Assembly (NCBI GenBank): GCA_019925105.1
Contig: JAHGAU010000020.1
Span: forward strand, 682,001 to 746,000
Direction of reading: 5' to 3'
DNA from: Niebla homalea
Lineage: Eukaryota; Ascomycota; Lecanoromycetes; Lecanorales; Ramalinaceae
DNA length: 64,000 nucleotides
Positions 12,049-22,518 of this stretch are shown piece after piece. A program made the translations under genes and the position numbers. Each line of letters opens with the position of its first letter. The first letter of the stretch is position 1. The notes below the pieces were generated by a model. The model made no database searches. It was not told the origin of the DNA and worked only from the letters and a program-made list of their open reading frames with translations.

Positions 12049-14778
12049 ATGTCAATCTCTCAATTAGATCAACAAGATCCCTTCCAGGTTCTAAGCGGTC
12101 CAATAGCAAGACGATTGCTCGCAAACGCGCTGGTAGATGCTGCTGCACCTGCGAGATGGCCTGATCCAAAACATCATCATTGGCCACAAATTCTAGGTTC
12201 ACTTGTCGAGGATCATCTCAAGAAGGCAGACAGCATCAGCATCGCGAGTCAGGACATACTCGTGCTTGCCAAAAATGCTTTAGATTCCTTCCTTCAAGCC
12301 AACGTCACTGGACCACCGTTGACATGGAACCCTGCAGAAGCCATCTTTCCAAAGGGTACCACAGGTGTGTCCACGGATGAATTTGCGCTAATTCAAAATG
12401 GGCTGAGAGCAAGCTTGTCAATTGACGGTGAGGCCGTGTATCGCTTGCTGCCTAATGTTGAGTTGTTCCTCTTTGCGAAGTGTCTTTTGAACGACGCTTC
12501 TCTAGAATCATCTGAAGAGCTTCTCTTGTGGCGTCTGCGTGTCAATGTATGGCATCAAAGATTGTTGAGCGAGGTTTCACCGACCCTGCAACACCTGATT
12601 TATCACAATTTGTCTCTGCTGGACCATGTCACGAGCGCTGATTTCCTTATTGAAAGAGCGACTATACATACTCTGCACGGCTTTGATGTCAAGGCACGCG
12701 AGGATCTATCAACCGCTGCCAGTGCCCGTAGTTTTGATTTCGTCTTGACTGGTCGTTTGGGAAAGCGAACTAAGTTCCAAGAGAAAGAGCTGAGTCAATT
12801 GGTGGTACTCGCCAGAAGTCATGACGCAAATGATCCGCCATCAAGCAGCTTTTCAGCCCGCCAGAAGCAGATCTCAGCCTTGGCACCAGAGTCACTCGTT
12901 TTGGACGATGATACCTTGTTAGAGACCATAGCGTTCTCGAACTCTCATGAACAAGATTCAAGTTCCACCGCCGAAGAGAACATCCCGAAATCGCTTCGTC
13001 TATTAGAGCCGGGTCATCAGCCATTGCTTCAGCCCCTTGACAGTATCATTCTGATTGCTACTGCAGCTGCCATCACCAACATGTCGCCACAACATGGTTT
13101 GACCCGAGAAGAGGTCTTACCGTACGCTGATAGGGTCATCAGTGGCGGAAGCTCGAATTGGCAGATTTATACACAGGCTCTACTCGTGCGGAGTAGGATC
13201 GAAGCATATAAATCTCGCACCGCTGAGAGGGGTGTTCTCCAACTGCAGGCACTGGTTGATCAGATCATCGCAGAAACGACCCTCTCAGCATCTTCGGCAG
13301 AGATAGCAAAAGACCAACACACGCCTCAAGGTACCTTTTTGCCTCGACCAGCTGCTGATGAATCGGCGTCTGCTTCTGAGCGGCTTCAATACATCCACCA
13401 GCTTGCATCACCACCGCGTTGGAAATTGGAGTCAGAGCTTGCTGATCGATGGGTCACCCTCGGTGCTTTGCGAACAGCTCTCGAGATCTTTGAGAGATTA
13501 CAGATGTGGGCAGAAGTTGCTTTGTGTTGGGCAGCCAATGACCGTGAGGACAAAGCCAAGAAAATTGTCCGGCGCGAGCTCTACAACCCAGTGATCACCA
13601 CATCCACCAAGAAGCTGCTGGAAGACGAGTCGGATACGGACAGCGGAGATTATCATGTTGAACGGATACCCCTACCACCAGACGCGCCCCGCTTGTTCTG
13701 TATTCTGGGCGACCTGGAAGGTTCACCAAGTGCGTACGAGCGTGCGTGGGACGTATCTAATCAGCGATACGCAAGAGCCCAGCGATCACTTGGTAAACAT
13801 TACTTGGCTCATGGGGATCCAGCAAATGCGGCTGTGGCTTACGCCAAATCGCTCAAGGTCAATCCACAAAATCACGGAACTTGGTTCGCCAAAGGATGTG
13901 TTGAGTTGCAACTTGAGAGGTGGCTTGATGCAACGCAGTCGTTCAGACGCGCAGTCGAGATTGATGATACTGACGCGGAGTCTTGGAGCAACCTTGCCGT
14001 ATCTTTCCTCAAGCTCTCAGATACTGCGAGCTCCGACTCTGCAAAATCTCAGCAGGAATACATCCGCGATGCCCTGATCGTATTGAAGCAGGCGGGGCGA
14101 CACAAACGCGAATCATTTCGCATCTGGCAGAACATGCTGACGGTCGCCGTGAAACTTAATCCGCCTCCTTACAGTGACATCATCCTTGCCCAAAATCGCC
14201 TTATAGACATTCTGGGCCCCAAGGAGGGAGAGAAATGCATCGATGTACCTGTCATGGAGGCGCTTCTGGCGGACGCCATCATTTCTTCCCATAACCAAAC
14301 ATCCTCTTTCCAACCAACAAATGGGGAGCACACATTGCCTACGGGGCTTGAGAAACTCACGATAGAGCTCATAGAAAAAAAGGTTGCCCCGCTCATCACC
14401 GGGTCTAGACGACTCTGGCTACTCACAGCTAAGCTCTCAGTTCATCTACAACGGCCGCTTGCAGCCCTAACCTCATACGAAAAAGCATGGCGCAGCCAGC
14501 TCAACAAGCCTAGTTGGGATACTGGCTTAGAGACTGAATCCAAGGAATTATGGCACGAAGTTGCCGAAGCAACAATTGACCTACTTGACGCTTATGAAAG
14601 CTTGGGCGAGAAAGATCGGGAAGCGGGGATGAGCAAAGGGGAGCCCGTAGCCAAAGACTGGAAGTTCAAGGCACGAAGTGCCGTGAGATCTGTACTTTCG
14701 CGAGCCAAAGACACGTGGGAGGACGATGAACAATACGAGATGCTACAGCAAAGGCTACAGGACTTGAAAGCGAGCTGA
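12049..14778 (+). CDS. TTC27/Emw1-type TPR protein
   Basis: Single-exon 909-aa tetratricopeptide protein matching the TTC27 / yeast Emw1 family. Emw1 is an essential yeast protein connected with cell-wall integrity; the biochemical role is not settled. The N-terminal half is helical and degenerate. Clear TPRs occur at about residues 570-660, for example the repeat containing AHGDPANAAVAYAKSLKVNP followed by RWLDATQSFRRAVEID and AESWSNLAVSFLKL. The upstream segment containing ALRTALEIFERLQMWAEVALC is also typical of this family. Length (TTC27 is about 840-900 aa) and absence of frame breaks support an intact gene. The ATG at 12049 is the first in a long open frame, 204 bp from the divergent METTL16 start. 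Confidence 0.85.
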   Translation: MSISQLDQQDPFQVLSGPIARRLLANALVDAAAPARWPDPKHHHWPQILGSLVEDHLKKADSISIASQDILVLAKNALDSFLQANVTGPPLTWNPAEAIFPKGTTGVSTDEFALIQNGLRASLSIDGEAVYRLLPNVELFLFAKCLLNDASLESSEELLLWRLRVNVWHQRLLSEVSPTLQHLIYHNLSLLDHVTSADFLIERATIHTLHGFDVKAREDLSTAASARSFDFVLTGRLGKRTKFQEKELSQLVVLARSHDANDPPSSSFSARQKQISALAPESLVLDDDTLLETIAFSNSHEQDSSSTAEENIPKSLRLLEPGHQPLLQPLDSIILIATAAAITNMSPQHGLTREEVLPYADRVISGGSSNWQIYTQALLVRSRIEAYKSRTAERGVLQLQALVDQIIAETTLSASSAEIAKDQHTPQGTFLPRPAADESASASERLQYIHQLASPPRWKLESELADRWVTLGALRTALEIFERLQMWAEVALCWAANDREDKAKKIVRRELYNPVITTSTKKLLEDESDTDSGDYHVERIPLPPDAPRLFCILGDLEGSPSAYERAWDVSNQRYARAQRSLGKHYLAHGDPANAAVAYAKSLKVNPQNHGTWFAKGCVELQLERWLDATQSFRRAVEIDDTDAESWSNLAVSFLKLSDTASSDSAKSQQEYIRDALIVLKQAGRHKRESFRIWQNMLTVAVKLNPPPYSDIILAQNRLIDILGPKEGEKCIDVPVMEALLADAIISSHNQTSSFQPTNGEHTLPTGLEKLTIELIEKKVAPLITGSRRLWLLTAKLSVHLQRPLAALTSYEKAWRSQLNKPSWDTGLETESKELWHEVAEATIDLLDAYESLGEKDREAGMSKGEPVAKDWKFKARSAVRSVLSRAKDTWEDDEQYEMLQQRLQDLKAS

Positions 14779-15450
14779 TGAAATGTCTTTGAGCCTGGGT
14801 GAAAAAAGGGTTTCCAGGTCCCGCTGATAGAGTCAGGGTATTATGAAACTCATGCACATCGATTCTTAAAGACTGGGGTCTTGATAGTAAAGCCTCGATG
14901 TAGTCCTCAAGGGTGGGCGCCCAGCAACATAGTGTCCTCCGCCAGTCACATTTTAAATACCTTTGCCCGACCACAGGAGTTTTGATCACTCTTCCCTCGG
15001 GTTCTTCCAGGAGACTTGGCGCGTCAAGTCGCACCAGCGGATTGACGTTGGGAATTACCGCTTTAGGCCACTTTCCTTTTTTTTTGACGAAAGAATCGGA
15101 CATGTAGGATGTAGGCTGGGCTTCACCATGGGCGAATTCAACGCAAAAAAGAAGGCATACTGTGTTTTGGACTTGTGTTTCCGACTTCTGTTAAGTTGAT
15201 CCAAAATTTTTATCATTCTAGGTACCGCACGCTTGGGGTGATGTGTGTCATTCGAGATCCGCCGCCTCACATTATTTGGCTAAAATGCCAAATCCAACCC
15301 CTTGATGGTGACTCAAATTGCATTCGATTCCGTTTCCGTTGGGAATATCCAGATTCTATCGACTTCACGCCCGTTGTCGATGGCAATGCTCCTCCTGTGA
15401 CTGGAATGATTGATAAGCACGTGCTCGCGAGTCGATCGGTCGAATGGCAT
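14779..15450. other. Spacer, no gene supported
   Basis: A minus-strand ATG ORF runs 15103 to 14666 (145 codons, starting MSDSFVKKKGKWPKAV). It overlaps the 3' end of the TTC27-like CDS and shows no domain, so it is noted but not called. A T9 run occurs near 15078. Confidence 0.4.
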
Positions 15451-16815
15451 TTAGCGCTTCGTCTGCTTCTTGGAAGGATGACCCTGCTTCGATGAGCTTT
15501 GACGATCTCTTGAAGATGGTCGCCTCCGACCGTCGCCCGAAGGTGGTGAGTGGGGGGAGTCTGTCGATGATCGTTGCCGTCGTTGCCCTTCTCGACGAGG
15601 GCTTCCAGGCCTCGGTTGCAAAATGTAGTCCACATCCATACGCCTTTGTGGATCTCGACGAGTGATAGGAGGTGCCGGTTGCAAAAGACGGTTCACATCC
15701 ATTTGCCTTCCCGTATCTCGTAGTGGCTGTGGTGGCTCTTTTGCGGGCGCTGCTGCCAATGGGCGCAGACCACGTTCTAATTTTTGTGCGGTCCTCGAGG
15801 CAGCAGGCGCTGTAGCACCCAAACCGAAGTTCTGCATTGCTGAGGTGACGCTTGGCACTGTGAGTTCAAGCCAGGCAGTATTCACCCAATTGCGCCGCGC
15901 GGAATCCCATTTGATGTTGGGATCTGATGCATTTGGAGTACCATGAGGTATTCCAACAGGCTCAGTAGCTAGGGAGCCTCCATAGGAGAGATCTGTGCCT
16001 GGATTTGTCATTTGCGATGAGAGATGTGGCTGTCCGCCTGGGCCTATTGATGGAGGAGGTTGGGAGAGCCCACCACTGGCCTCAATGGCTTCCAATCTGC
16101 CAGAGAGGTCAACCATTACAGGTCGTACCTTTCTCTGTTCTTTGAAATAGTCCACACATTGTCCCTTTGAGCCTAGTAATGAAGGAGGTTGGGAGAACCA
16201 GCCGACAGAGGAGTCATCGGTTACAGCTCGTCCCTTTGCCTGTCTCCTCTCGCTTTGCCCCTTGTTTCTCGCGTCCCGATTTGTCATTTGCGAGGAAGGA
16301 TGTGGCTGTCCACTTGGACCTATTGATGGAGGAGGTTGGTAGAGCCCACCACTGGCCTCAATGGCTTCCAATCTGCCAGAGAGGTCAACGATTACAGGTC
16401 GTACCTTTCTCTGTTCTTTGAAATAGTCCACACATTGTCCGCTTGAGTCTAGTAATGAAGGAGGTTGGGAGAGCAAGCCGCCAGAGGAGTCATCGATTGC
16501 ACCTCTTTTCGTTGCATACCTCTTCCTTCGCTTCTCGTTTCTCGTGGCGTTCTGCTCTTTAGTACGGTTCTTTTCTAGGAATCTTCTCCTATTTGAAACA
16601 CAATTATGACACATTGAAATCCCTACCCTATAAGCCCCAATTCCCTTAGGCCCGGGTATATGACGACTGTACAGTTTGTACATCTGAAGTGACATTTGCT
16701 CTGACTTAAACTCGCAAGGTTGGCCATTTTGAGACGAGGGGCAAAGAATATACTCTCCGTGATCTGGATCCGTGACACTACACCCGTCCTCTGTACAGCC
16801 ATTGCGGTGACACAT
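15451..16815 (-). CDS. Array member 1: Cys-rich head, disordered tail, internal repeat
   Basis: Unrecognised 454-aa protein, first of five minus-strand array genes. I start it at the ATG at 16813-16815, giving MCHRNGC, because paralogues also begin MC; the frame is open a little further upstream without ATG. Cysteines are at 2, 7, 12, 25, 34, 69 and 72, with NGQPC shared with member 3, followed by a basic stretch (NRRRF, KRRKRYATKR). The tail is low-complexity, rich in Pro, Ser, Gln and Arg. It contains an in-frame 276-bp (92-aa) duplication, which includes QCVDYFKEQRKVRPV and GRLEAIEASGG in both copies, and ends in basic clusters. There is no signal peptide or TM segment. The seven cysteines could bind zinc, but that is inference. 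Confidence 0.72.
   Translation of the reverse strand: MCHRNGCTEDGCSVTDPDHGEYILCPSSQNGQPCEFKSEQMSLQMYKLYSRHIPGPKGIGAYRVGISMCHNCVSNRRRFLEKNRTKEQNATRNEKRRKRYATKRGAIDDSSGGLLSQPPSLLDSSGQCVDYFKEQRKVRPVIVDLSGRLEAIEASGGLYQPPPSIGPSGQPHPSSQMTNRDARNKGQSERRQAKGRAVTDDSSVGWFSQPPSLLGSKGQCVDYFKEQRKVRPVMVDLSGRLEAIEASGGLSQPPPSIGPGGQPHLSSQMTNPGTDLSYGGSLATEPVGIPHGTPNASDPNIKWDSARRNWVNTAWLELTVPSVTSAMQNFGLGATAPAASRTAQKLERGLRPLAAAPAKEPPQPLRDTGRQMDVNRLLQPAPPITRRDPQRRMDVDYILQPRPGSPRREGQRRQRSSTDSPHSPPSGDGRRRPSSRDRQSSSKQGHPSKKQTKR
16002..16500. repeat. 276-bp direct duplication inside array member 1
   Basis: Copy 1 is at about 16002-16226 and copy 2 at about 16278-16500. Both begin GATTTGTCATTTGCGA and share long identical blocks such as CCACCACTGGCCTCAATGG and GAAATAGTCCACACATTG. 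The period of 276 bp keeps the reading frame. Confidence 0.9.
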
Positions 16816-18439
16816 TATGTGATATCCAAAATCAAGCAATCATTTGATTATTTTCGTCAATGATCCCTGTTGACCCCATACTTAGCAGATAGACGTAACA
16901 CAGAACTCATGGCTCAAGGTAACAAATTAGAAATGAGAGTACTACACACGTTTGCAGTAACCACAAAAATGGCACTCCGCAGTTGATCGGGCAGACGGAA
17001 AAAGAATAAGAGATCGTTGTATGAGGGAAGAAACAAGTTTCCTTCAGCTATGCAGCTCAGTCTTGCACGAGAAGTTGTTGAATACAGACAGATAGAGAAG
17101 GAACAGGAAAGCTGGAGGGGAGACCTGCACTTTTATGTACGACCTAGAGGTAGCACAGCTTTTCGCTTTGGCCATGAAACTTGAGGATCCAATAAAGATC
17201 GCCCGTGAACACGTCGTGAGTTTCATATGCCACTCACGACATCGGAAAGTGGGGCCAGAACACGAAAGACCTCATTGTCGCAGATCGACTGAAGTACTGG
17301 GAGCTCGGTCCGTTGATTCTGTCTCTTATTGAGGTGGTAGCCGGGAGGATCATTGGATCTGGACCTTCGATCTTAAAACACCCTGCCAAATTGGGGAGCG
17401 TACAGCCTTCTGATTCATCACCCAGTTCCGATCCGGACCCTCATAGCCAGCCTTGTTTGCTATGCACATTATCGGGCGCGTCGCTCGTTGAGTCTGCAAC
17501 GTGTTGAGGTGATATAGGGCGGACTCGTTGGTCAAGCAGGCCCCCATAAAATCACCTCGCCTCAATCAGGATGTACGACGGCTCATCAATTGGCATGGGA
17601 CACGTCAACAGCGAGAACGTTGTCGGGATCGTTTATTTGGCTTGCCACGCGGTTGGAAGCCCAAGTGGTAGGGCCTGGCCTTTTGTTCTGGCCAATAAGT
17701 TCTGGACTGAGGAAGGTCAATGGCCAGATGCTCTGTCGGAAGACTACTGGGCCATACAGCAACTCGGCCAACAGGTTGTACAGCTGCACAAACTTTCTGG
17801 TCACTCACTGCATCATCGTAGACGCTGGTTGTATTACTGAGGTTAGGTTCAGAGAATGTTGCATATTCACGTGATTGGGAAATGCTTTGCTAAATCGTTG
17901 ATGAAACGAATCATGGCAATCAAGATCAATGCGACAATGGTGTGAGCCGAGATCAGAAGGCGATGTTGCACAATAAGTCGACGCGTAGAGATGCCTACAT
18001 CGCAGATCATAACAGCAATGAGTACATGACGGAACGTGAGTTGGGGATATTCAGTAGTAGGCAATCGCCAAATTTCCACCTGAGAAGTCGAAATGTTGCA
18101 TGCTAGGGACGCTCTATAGACTCTTTCAGCCCATGGGATATAGCTAAGATGTGGTCTAAAGCTTTCTCAAAACTGTCTATCCATTTCTGAAGATATTTGC
18201 AGCTGCTAAAATCACACACCGCACATGCCCTCATAGCACTAACATCGAATTTCCATCGGTCTCGCAATCATTGCATGTTCAGCAGTGCATAATGTCATTG
18301 ATCCTCGGCCCTTGCGTCACTTGGCTTTAAATATCAGAGCTTTCCACTTCGCTGGATGATTGTACTTCTGGCTCTGACGTCCGGTCACTCACAATTAGCC
18401 TTAGTACGTCCACCAAGAAGTTCTTTCACGCTCAATGCT
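16816..18439. other. Array spacer 1-2
   Basis: 1.6 kb containing the promoter of member 1 (17120-17160). Overlapping ORFs at 17570-17870 (both strands, 70-95 codons) have no domain or clear start. A decayed extra array copy or element remnant is possible but I cannot show it. Confidence 0.4.
17120..17160 (-). promoter_or_regulatory. Array promoter module P1
   Basis: Read on the minus strand: GCTGTGCTACCTCTAGGTC, then GTACATAAAAGTGC, then GGTCTCC. It has the TGTG-N2-ACCT-C-AG block followed closely by a CATAAAA TATA-like box, also found upstream of the other four array genes. The box lies about 315 nt upstream of the member 1 ATG. Confidence 0.68.
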
Positions 18440-19270
18440 TCAAGGCTTGCGTGGTGACCTCAATGGATCCATTGGCTTCTCAGTCGCTCCCTCATCCCCA
18501 ACGTCTTTTACCTTCTTGCGCCCCGAAGTCGGATCAGCTGGAAGCTGCTTTTGTGGATCTGAGTAATGGCGCTGCTGTTGCGGTGACGGAGTAGTGTTAT
18601 GTGGTGCGACTTGTGGGCCCATGTAGAGCAGGCCAGGGTCATGCTGGGGCTGCTGAATCATGTTGGGGTCGTAAGGGTTATTGATTCTACTGGGGCATAA
18701 ATTGGACCCTTCCATGAACCCACCGGGGGCCTGCATTTTGGGATCGTTGTGATCCAGGAACTCGCTCCTTGTCGCCACTTCCCACGGTACAATTGGGCCC
18801 GGATCGATGCCGCGATTACGATTTGGAGTGTTTCCGAAGCCTGCTTGCCCATATCCAGAGCTCGTTGACGGTGCCATTGGCCCTGTCGAGGGATTGGGAG
18901 GACCATGATAGCCATATGATAGTTGAGATGATGGTTGCGCGCTATAGTCTGTAGCTTCCGAGGGATAGTATGAGGCATCGGTTTGAGTAGCCTGATGAGG
19001 CGTCCCGTAAGCTTGATCTTGTGGGGCGGCGTGTGTGCTCTGAGATAGATGCGCGGCCACTCTGGCCTCTTTCTCTAGCTTGCGCCTTCGCCGCTGAAGC
19101 TTTTGTCTACAACAGTTACAATTTGCGTCCTGATTGGGAACATGAGACCATGTAACGATGGTAAGACTTCTGCAGAATTCGCTTCCCGCCACATCACACG
19201 GGTCGACAATGCGTCCCTTGTCTTTTCTCACCCGCCGACAGTTCGGGCACTGACCCTTAATCCGGCACAT
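18440..19270 (-). CDS. Array member 2: Cys-rich head, disordered tail
   Basis: Unrecognised 276-aa protein, intact single ORF with ATG at 19268-19270. It begins MCRIKGQCPNC; cysteines are at 2, 8, 11, 25, 33, 51, 53 and 54, followed by a strongly basic helix-like stretch (RQKLQRRRRKLEKEARV). The rest is disordered, rich in Pro, Gln, Tyr, Gly and Ser, and ends in Lys/Arg clusters (GRKKVKD, RSPRKP). The spacing of the first three cysteines and the last pair matches members 1, 3 and 4. There is no signal peptide or TM segment, so an intracellular, perhaps nucleic-acid- or zinc-binding protein is inferred only. Confidence 0.72.
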   Translation of the reverse strand: MCRIKGQCPNCRRVRKDKGRIVDPCDVAGSEFCRSLTIVTWSHVPNQDANCNCCRQKLQRRRRKLEKEARVAAHLSQSTHAAPQDQAYGTPHQATQTDASYYPSEATDYSAQPSSQLSYGYHGPPNPSTGPMAPSTSSGYGQAGFGNTPNRNRGIDPGPIVPWEVATRSEFLDHNDPKMQAPGGFMEGSNLCPSRINNPYDPNMIQQPQHDPGLLYMGPQVAPHNTTPSPQQQRHYSDPQKQLPADPTSGRKKVKDVGDEGATEKPMDPLRSPRKP

Positions 19271-20231
19271 CTCTCGACGTCGTTGATGGAGTCTCAGGGA
19301 AATAAAGCTTAGTTGGTACGCCGATCAGGACGACTCAATGTCACCCTTGTAGATTGCACTGTCAGTCTTACACACTGAAGGGCTCCTGTAACATAGATAG
19401 GTCATTAGGGTAACACATACTTTTCAGTCCTTTACTATCAAGCCACTTGGAAATTGAATGCAACAGAGGCTCCTAGCAGGCAACCCTAGAGAAAGAATTT
19501 TTTAAAAGAAGTAAAGGGCTCTTGAAAAGAACTAAAAAGGTTAGAAAAGAATCATGGTAATTTCAACTTGGCTAGTAAGTCGTCGAGTTGAATCCTTTTC
19601 GATGAAGAAAACAACAAGGGACGTGAAAGCTCGAGGGAGAGCCCGCGCTTTTATGTATATGCTGGAGGTAACACAGAACGCCTATGTTTCATATTTTGAC
19701 TCGCAACAAATCAGTCATAGCAAGTAGTAATACCTTAAGTTTCATTTGCTACTCTCCCATAGTTGAAATACCATTCTGTAAAACTGATGCTCTACTGAGC
19801 GCGTGTTTCTAAACACCTCGGCTGTCTCCCGTTATCAAATCGCTTGATTATTTCTCGATGACTTCTACCCTACCTATCTTGTTTTTTTGTTTTGTTGATT
19901 TTTTTCTGCATTCGTTGATTTCTGGATATAGAAAATGACCATCCGAAACGCCCATCCAACAAAGACTGTTGTGAAAGCTTGCTGCATATCCAATCTCTGA
20001 GGAACCTGTGTGAAAAGAAAAGAGAAAAGAATTGGTTGCTTAGCGGCTGTGTCAGAGATCATCCGCCGCCTCCACTAGCTGGCAGAAAGGACCCGCTCCA
20101 CCCGCCTGAGTGAAGAGAGACTTGTGCTGTAATCCCACAACGTCGTTGTAGTCACAGACCCACTGCCTCTGCTGAGATCGTGCCCAAGAGCATGTGCGCA
20201 GAAGCTCGCAAGCCGACTGATGAGTCCATAA
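19271..20231. other. Array spacer 2-3
   Basis: Contains promoter P2 (19635-19680) and, at 19690-19780, a diverged copy of sequence also found upstream of member 3 (for example CAACAAATCAG and CTACTCTCCCATAGTTGAAA versus CTACTCTTTCATAGTCGAAA near 21740). Towards member 3's 3' side, the block near 20060-20083 matches spacers 3-4 and 4-5. No ORF is supported. Confidence 0.5.
19635..19680 (-). promoter_or_regulatory. Array promoter module P2
   Basis: Minus strand: TCTGTGTTACCTCCAGC, then ATATACATAAAAGCGCGG, then GCTCTCCC. Same order and spacing as P1, P4 and P5. The TATA-like box is about 385 nt upstream of the member 2 ATG, leaving room for a long leader or a 5' UTR intron. Confidence 0.7.
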
Positions 20232-21236
20232 TCAACCGCCTTTTCTGGTCTTTTTCCTTTCCTTCTCCTCGTCTTCCGGACTGGGCCTGTGTCGAGTTGG
20301 CTGAGTTGGGCGGGGACTAGGGCGGGGACTAGGACTGGCAAGCAATGAGCTGACGCTTACTCGATTGCCTGGGGCCGTAGATCTGCTCGGTCTACTTGGG
20401 GGGCGAAAAGGGCCAAAAGGGGTGGATGGTCGAGGTGCTGGTGCAGTAGGTCTCCCAGAATCCAAATTTGTGTTTTCAAGGGCTGAGCTGATACTGCTGA
20501 TACTTGGTTGGGAGCTAGGATGAGAACTCCTGCGACTCCCTGGCGCACCGTACCCAGTGTTTGCTGGGGGATTTCCTGGGGGATTGCCGGTATTGCCTCC
20601 AAATGAACCTGGAGTAACGGGAGTAGTGAAGGTCAAAGGATTTCCGAATGAGCTCGGAGCACTACCCTGACCTGTCGTGGGCCCACCTCCGTAAGAAGGC
20701 GGCTGAGCAGATCCTGAGCCGCGATTCTGCAAGTAAGGATTGGATTGAGGCCCCAAGTAGGGAGCCGGAACGTTGCCTGTCGGATATCTGTCGTCCATGT
20801 ATGCCTGCAATCTGTCAAACCCCGCTCTGTCCTCTTCATCACGTCTAGCTTGTACTTCTACAGATCTAGCTAGTGGTTTCCGTGCTATGTTTCTTCGCTT
20901 CTTATCTGGATTCGCCCTTTTCTCGGCTTCATCCGCCCTTTTCTTGGCTTCATCTGCCTGTTTCTTGGCTTCATTCGCCGCTTTCTTGGCATCATCCTTC
21001 TCTTTCTTAGTTTGGACCCGTTCATTATGACGACAAGCTCGACAAAGGTCCTCGGTGATCACGTCACTATCGTCTCCAAAGCCTTTACTCCATCCCTCTG
21101 TGATATTTCCACACGGTTGGCCATCTCGTGAATTTTCGCAAAACTCGTAGTTTGGGGGAGCACCCACGGCCGCGGGTTCGAGCTGATATGTACGTCTGGT
21201 CCGTCTGCAGATTCGACAGATCCATTGTATACACAT
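20232..21236 (-). CDS. Array member 3: Cys-rich head, Lys/Ala helix, Pro/Ser-rich tail
   Basis: Unrecognised 334-aa protein with ATG at 21234-21236. It begins MCIQWICRIC; cysteines are at 2, 7, 10, 33, 42, 65 and 68, with DGQPC as in member 1, then CRAC and a charged helix. The helix contains about four 7-residue units of the type (A/E)(A/K)KK-x-A(D/N)E, encoded by 21-bp DNA repeats. After NLS-like KKRRN there is a long Pro/Ser/Gly-rich disordered region ending SPRPSPRPTQP and a basic terminus (KERKKTRKGG). It is intact and single-exon. Function unknown; the shared head suggests a common metal-binding fold, which is inferred. Confidence 0.72.
   Translation of the reverse strand: MCIQWICRICRRTRRTYQLEPAAVGAPPNYEFCENSRDGQPCGNITEGWSKGFGDDSDVITEDLCRACRHNERVQTKKEKDDAKKAANEAKKQADEAKKRADEAEKRANPDKKRRNIARKPLARSVEVQARRDEEDRAGFDRLQAYMDDRYPTGNVPAPYLGPQSNPYLQNRGSGSAQPPSYGGGPTTGQGSAPSSFGNPLTFTTPVTPGSFGGNTGNPPGNPPANTGYGAPGSRRSSHPSSQPSISSISSALENTNLDSGRPTAPAPRPSTPFGPFRPPSRPSRSTAPGNRVSVSSLLASPSPRPSPRPTQPTRHRPSPEDEEKERKKTRKGG
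20917..21000. repeat. 21-bp tandem repeats in array member 3
   Basis: About four imperfect copies of a 21-bp unit related to CTTCATCYGCCYKTTTCTTGG, in frame, encoding the Lys/Ala/Asp/Glu helix. Confidence 0.8.
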
Positions 21237-22518
21237 CTTGAAAACCGAGTACCGAAGGGTGTCTGCAATTTGAATTGTAGGCTCAGTGTGGTTGGAAAAT
21301 TGAGATCCACGAACTACATGATTGATAAGTATGCTTCATTGAGGTAACCATCTCAGGATTTATAGAGCTGTTCAGGGTCGAACACAACTTACAGGTTTGT
21401 TCGTGCAAAGATCATCAGGGGGACGAAGAGGCCACCAAAGTCTGTAGGGTAGCACAGACGTTGGCTTTATTCCGAAGATCACTTTCAATAAACTTCTCAA
21501 TGAAAAAGACAATGATAGACGTTCAGATTCTAGAGTATGATGTATGGAAGAAGCTGATTCAGCCTCAGCCTTTCAAGATGAAATTTCGAAGTCACCTCAG
21601 CATGAAGAAGGAGGAAATTATTAAGAAAGTCTGGGGGTGAATGGCTGTTTTATAAACTTTCAGGGGGTAGCATAAACTGCCTGCGTCTCACATCTAGACT
21701 CCCAACAAATCAGCAGCAGCAGTGATACGAGTGTCAGCTGCTACTCTTTCATAGTCGAAACACTTACCCGGAGTGCCCGCATCCTGTTGAGCAGGCCTAA
21801 ATACCATCAGCTGGCAGACGTCCAGCTCCAAACACCCGGAGCTGCTTCAAGGGTTATGGAGACCCGCAAATACGGAAGTCCAAACCAGAGGATCTTGGCC
21901 AAAATTGAAGGACTCGTCACTCCGAAAGCTGGTGAAGGCGATAAGAGGGTCACGTCATTGAAGACAGGAGCTGTCACCCTCGGTGAGGCCTTGTACGATA
22001 GGGGACATCCGGACCTGACGAGTATTGGAATCGGTAATTATCTTTTAACGCTTAGCTGGGAAGTCAGAAAATAGTCGACTTCATGAAGACTACCATTCTA
22101 ATTATCATTGAGACAAAGACAAAGGAATCAAATACTTATGTGTACCTAATGAGTGAGTTCGACTATCCATCGCGCACTCCAAAGACGCCAAATCCCATTC
22201 AAGGTCACCATGTATCGTCCAATAAATCCAGCCGCCCAGAACGCCATACCCTCCTAAAGCCATTGTCCAAAAGTTCGCACGATTTACCAATCATCCTCCG
22301 CCTGTATCACTTGCCCCATGGTGCCAACTCCGTCCGCCCTACAAGTTGTAGAAATCTTGTTAATCCCAGCAACCCCTGTTCCCGACTGACGCAGGAGCTT
22401 GTTGTATCGCAGGTGAGAATCAAGTCATGAATAGCTCAGTGACAAGACCCTCTAATATCCTCCAGGTTGTGGGGAAGGCGACGGAAGATCGTTGTTGTTG
22501 TCATCACTGCGAGAGAGC
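21237..22518. other. Array spacer 3-4
   Basis: Carries promoter P3 (21641-21680). At 21787-22074 there is a plus-strand open frame (95 codons, no ATG at its start; first ATG internal) whose DNA has a diverged, broken copy at about 23917-24190. At 22291-22320 it has a block related to the other spacers. No gene is called. Confidence 0.45.
21641..21680 (-). promoter_or_regulatory. Array promoter module P3 (diverged)
   Basis: Minus strand: GTTTATGCTACCCCCTGAA, then AGTTTATAAAACAGCC. The CTACC-CCTG core and the TATA box keep the order of P1, P2, P4 and P5 but are more diverged. About 420 nt upstream of the member 3 ATG. Confidence 0.5.

Noticed and set aside
14666..15103. 145-codon minus-strand ORF starting MSDSFVKKKGK
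   Set aside because: Overlaps the end of a well-supported plus-strand CDS, no domain, no splice or promoter support.
17570..17874. ORFs on both strands in array spacer 1-2, considered as a transposon or sixth array member
   Set aside because: No MC head, no Cys pattern, no transposase motif and no promoter module next to it.
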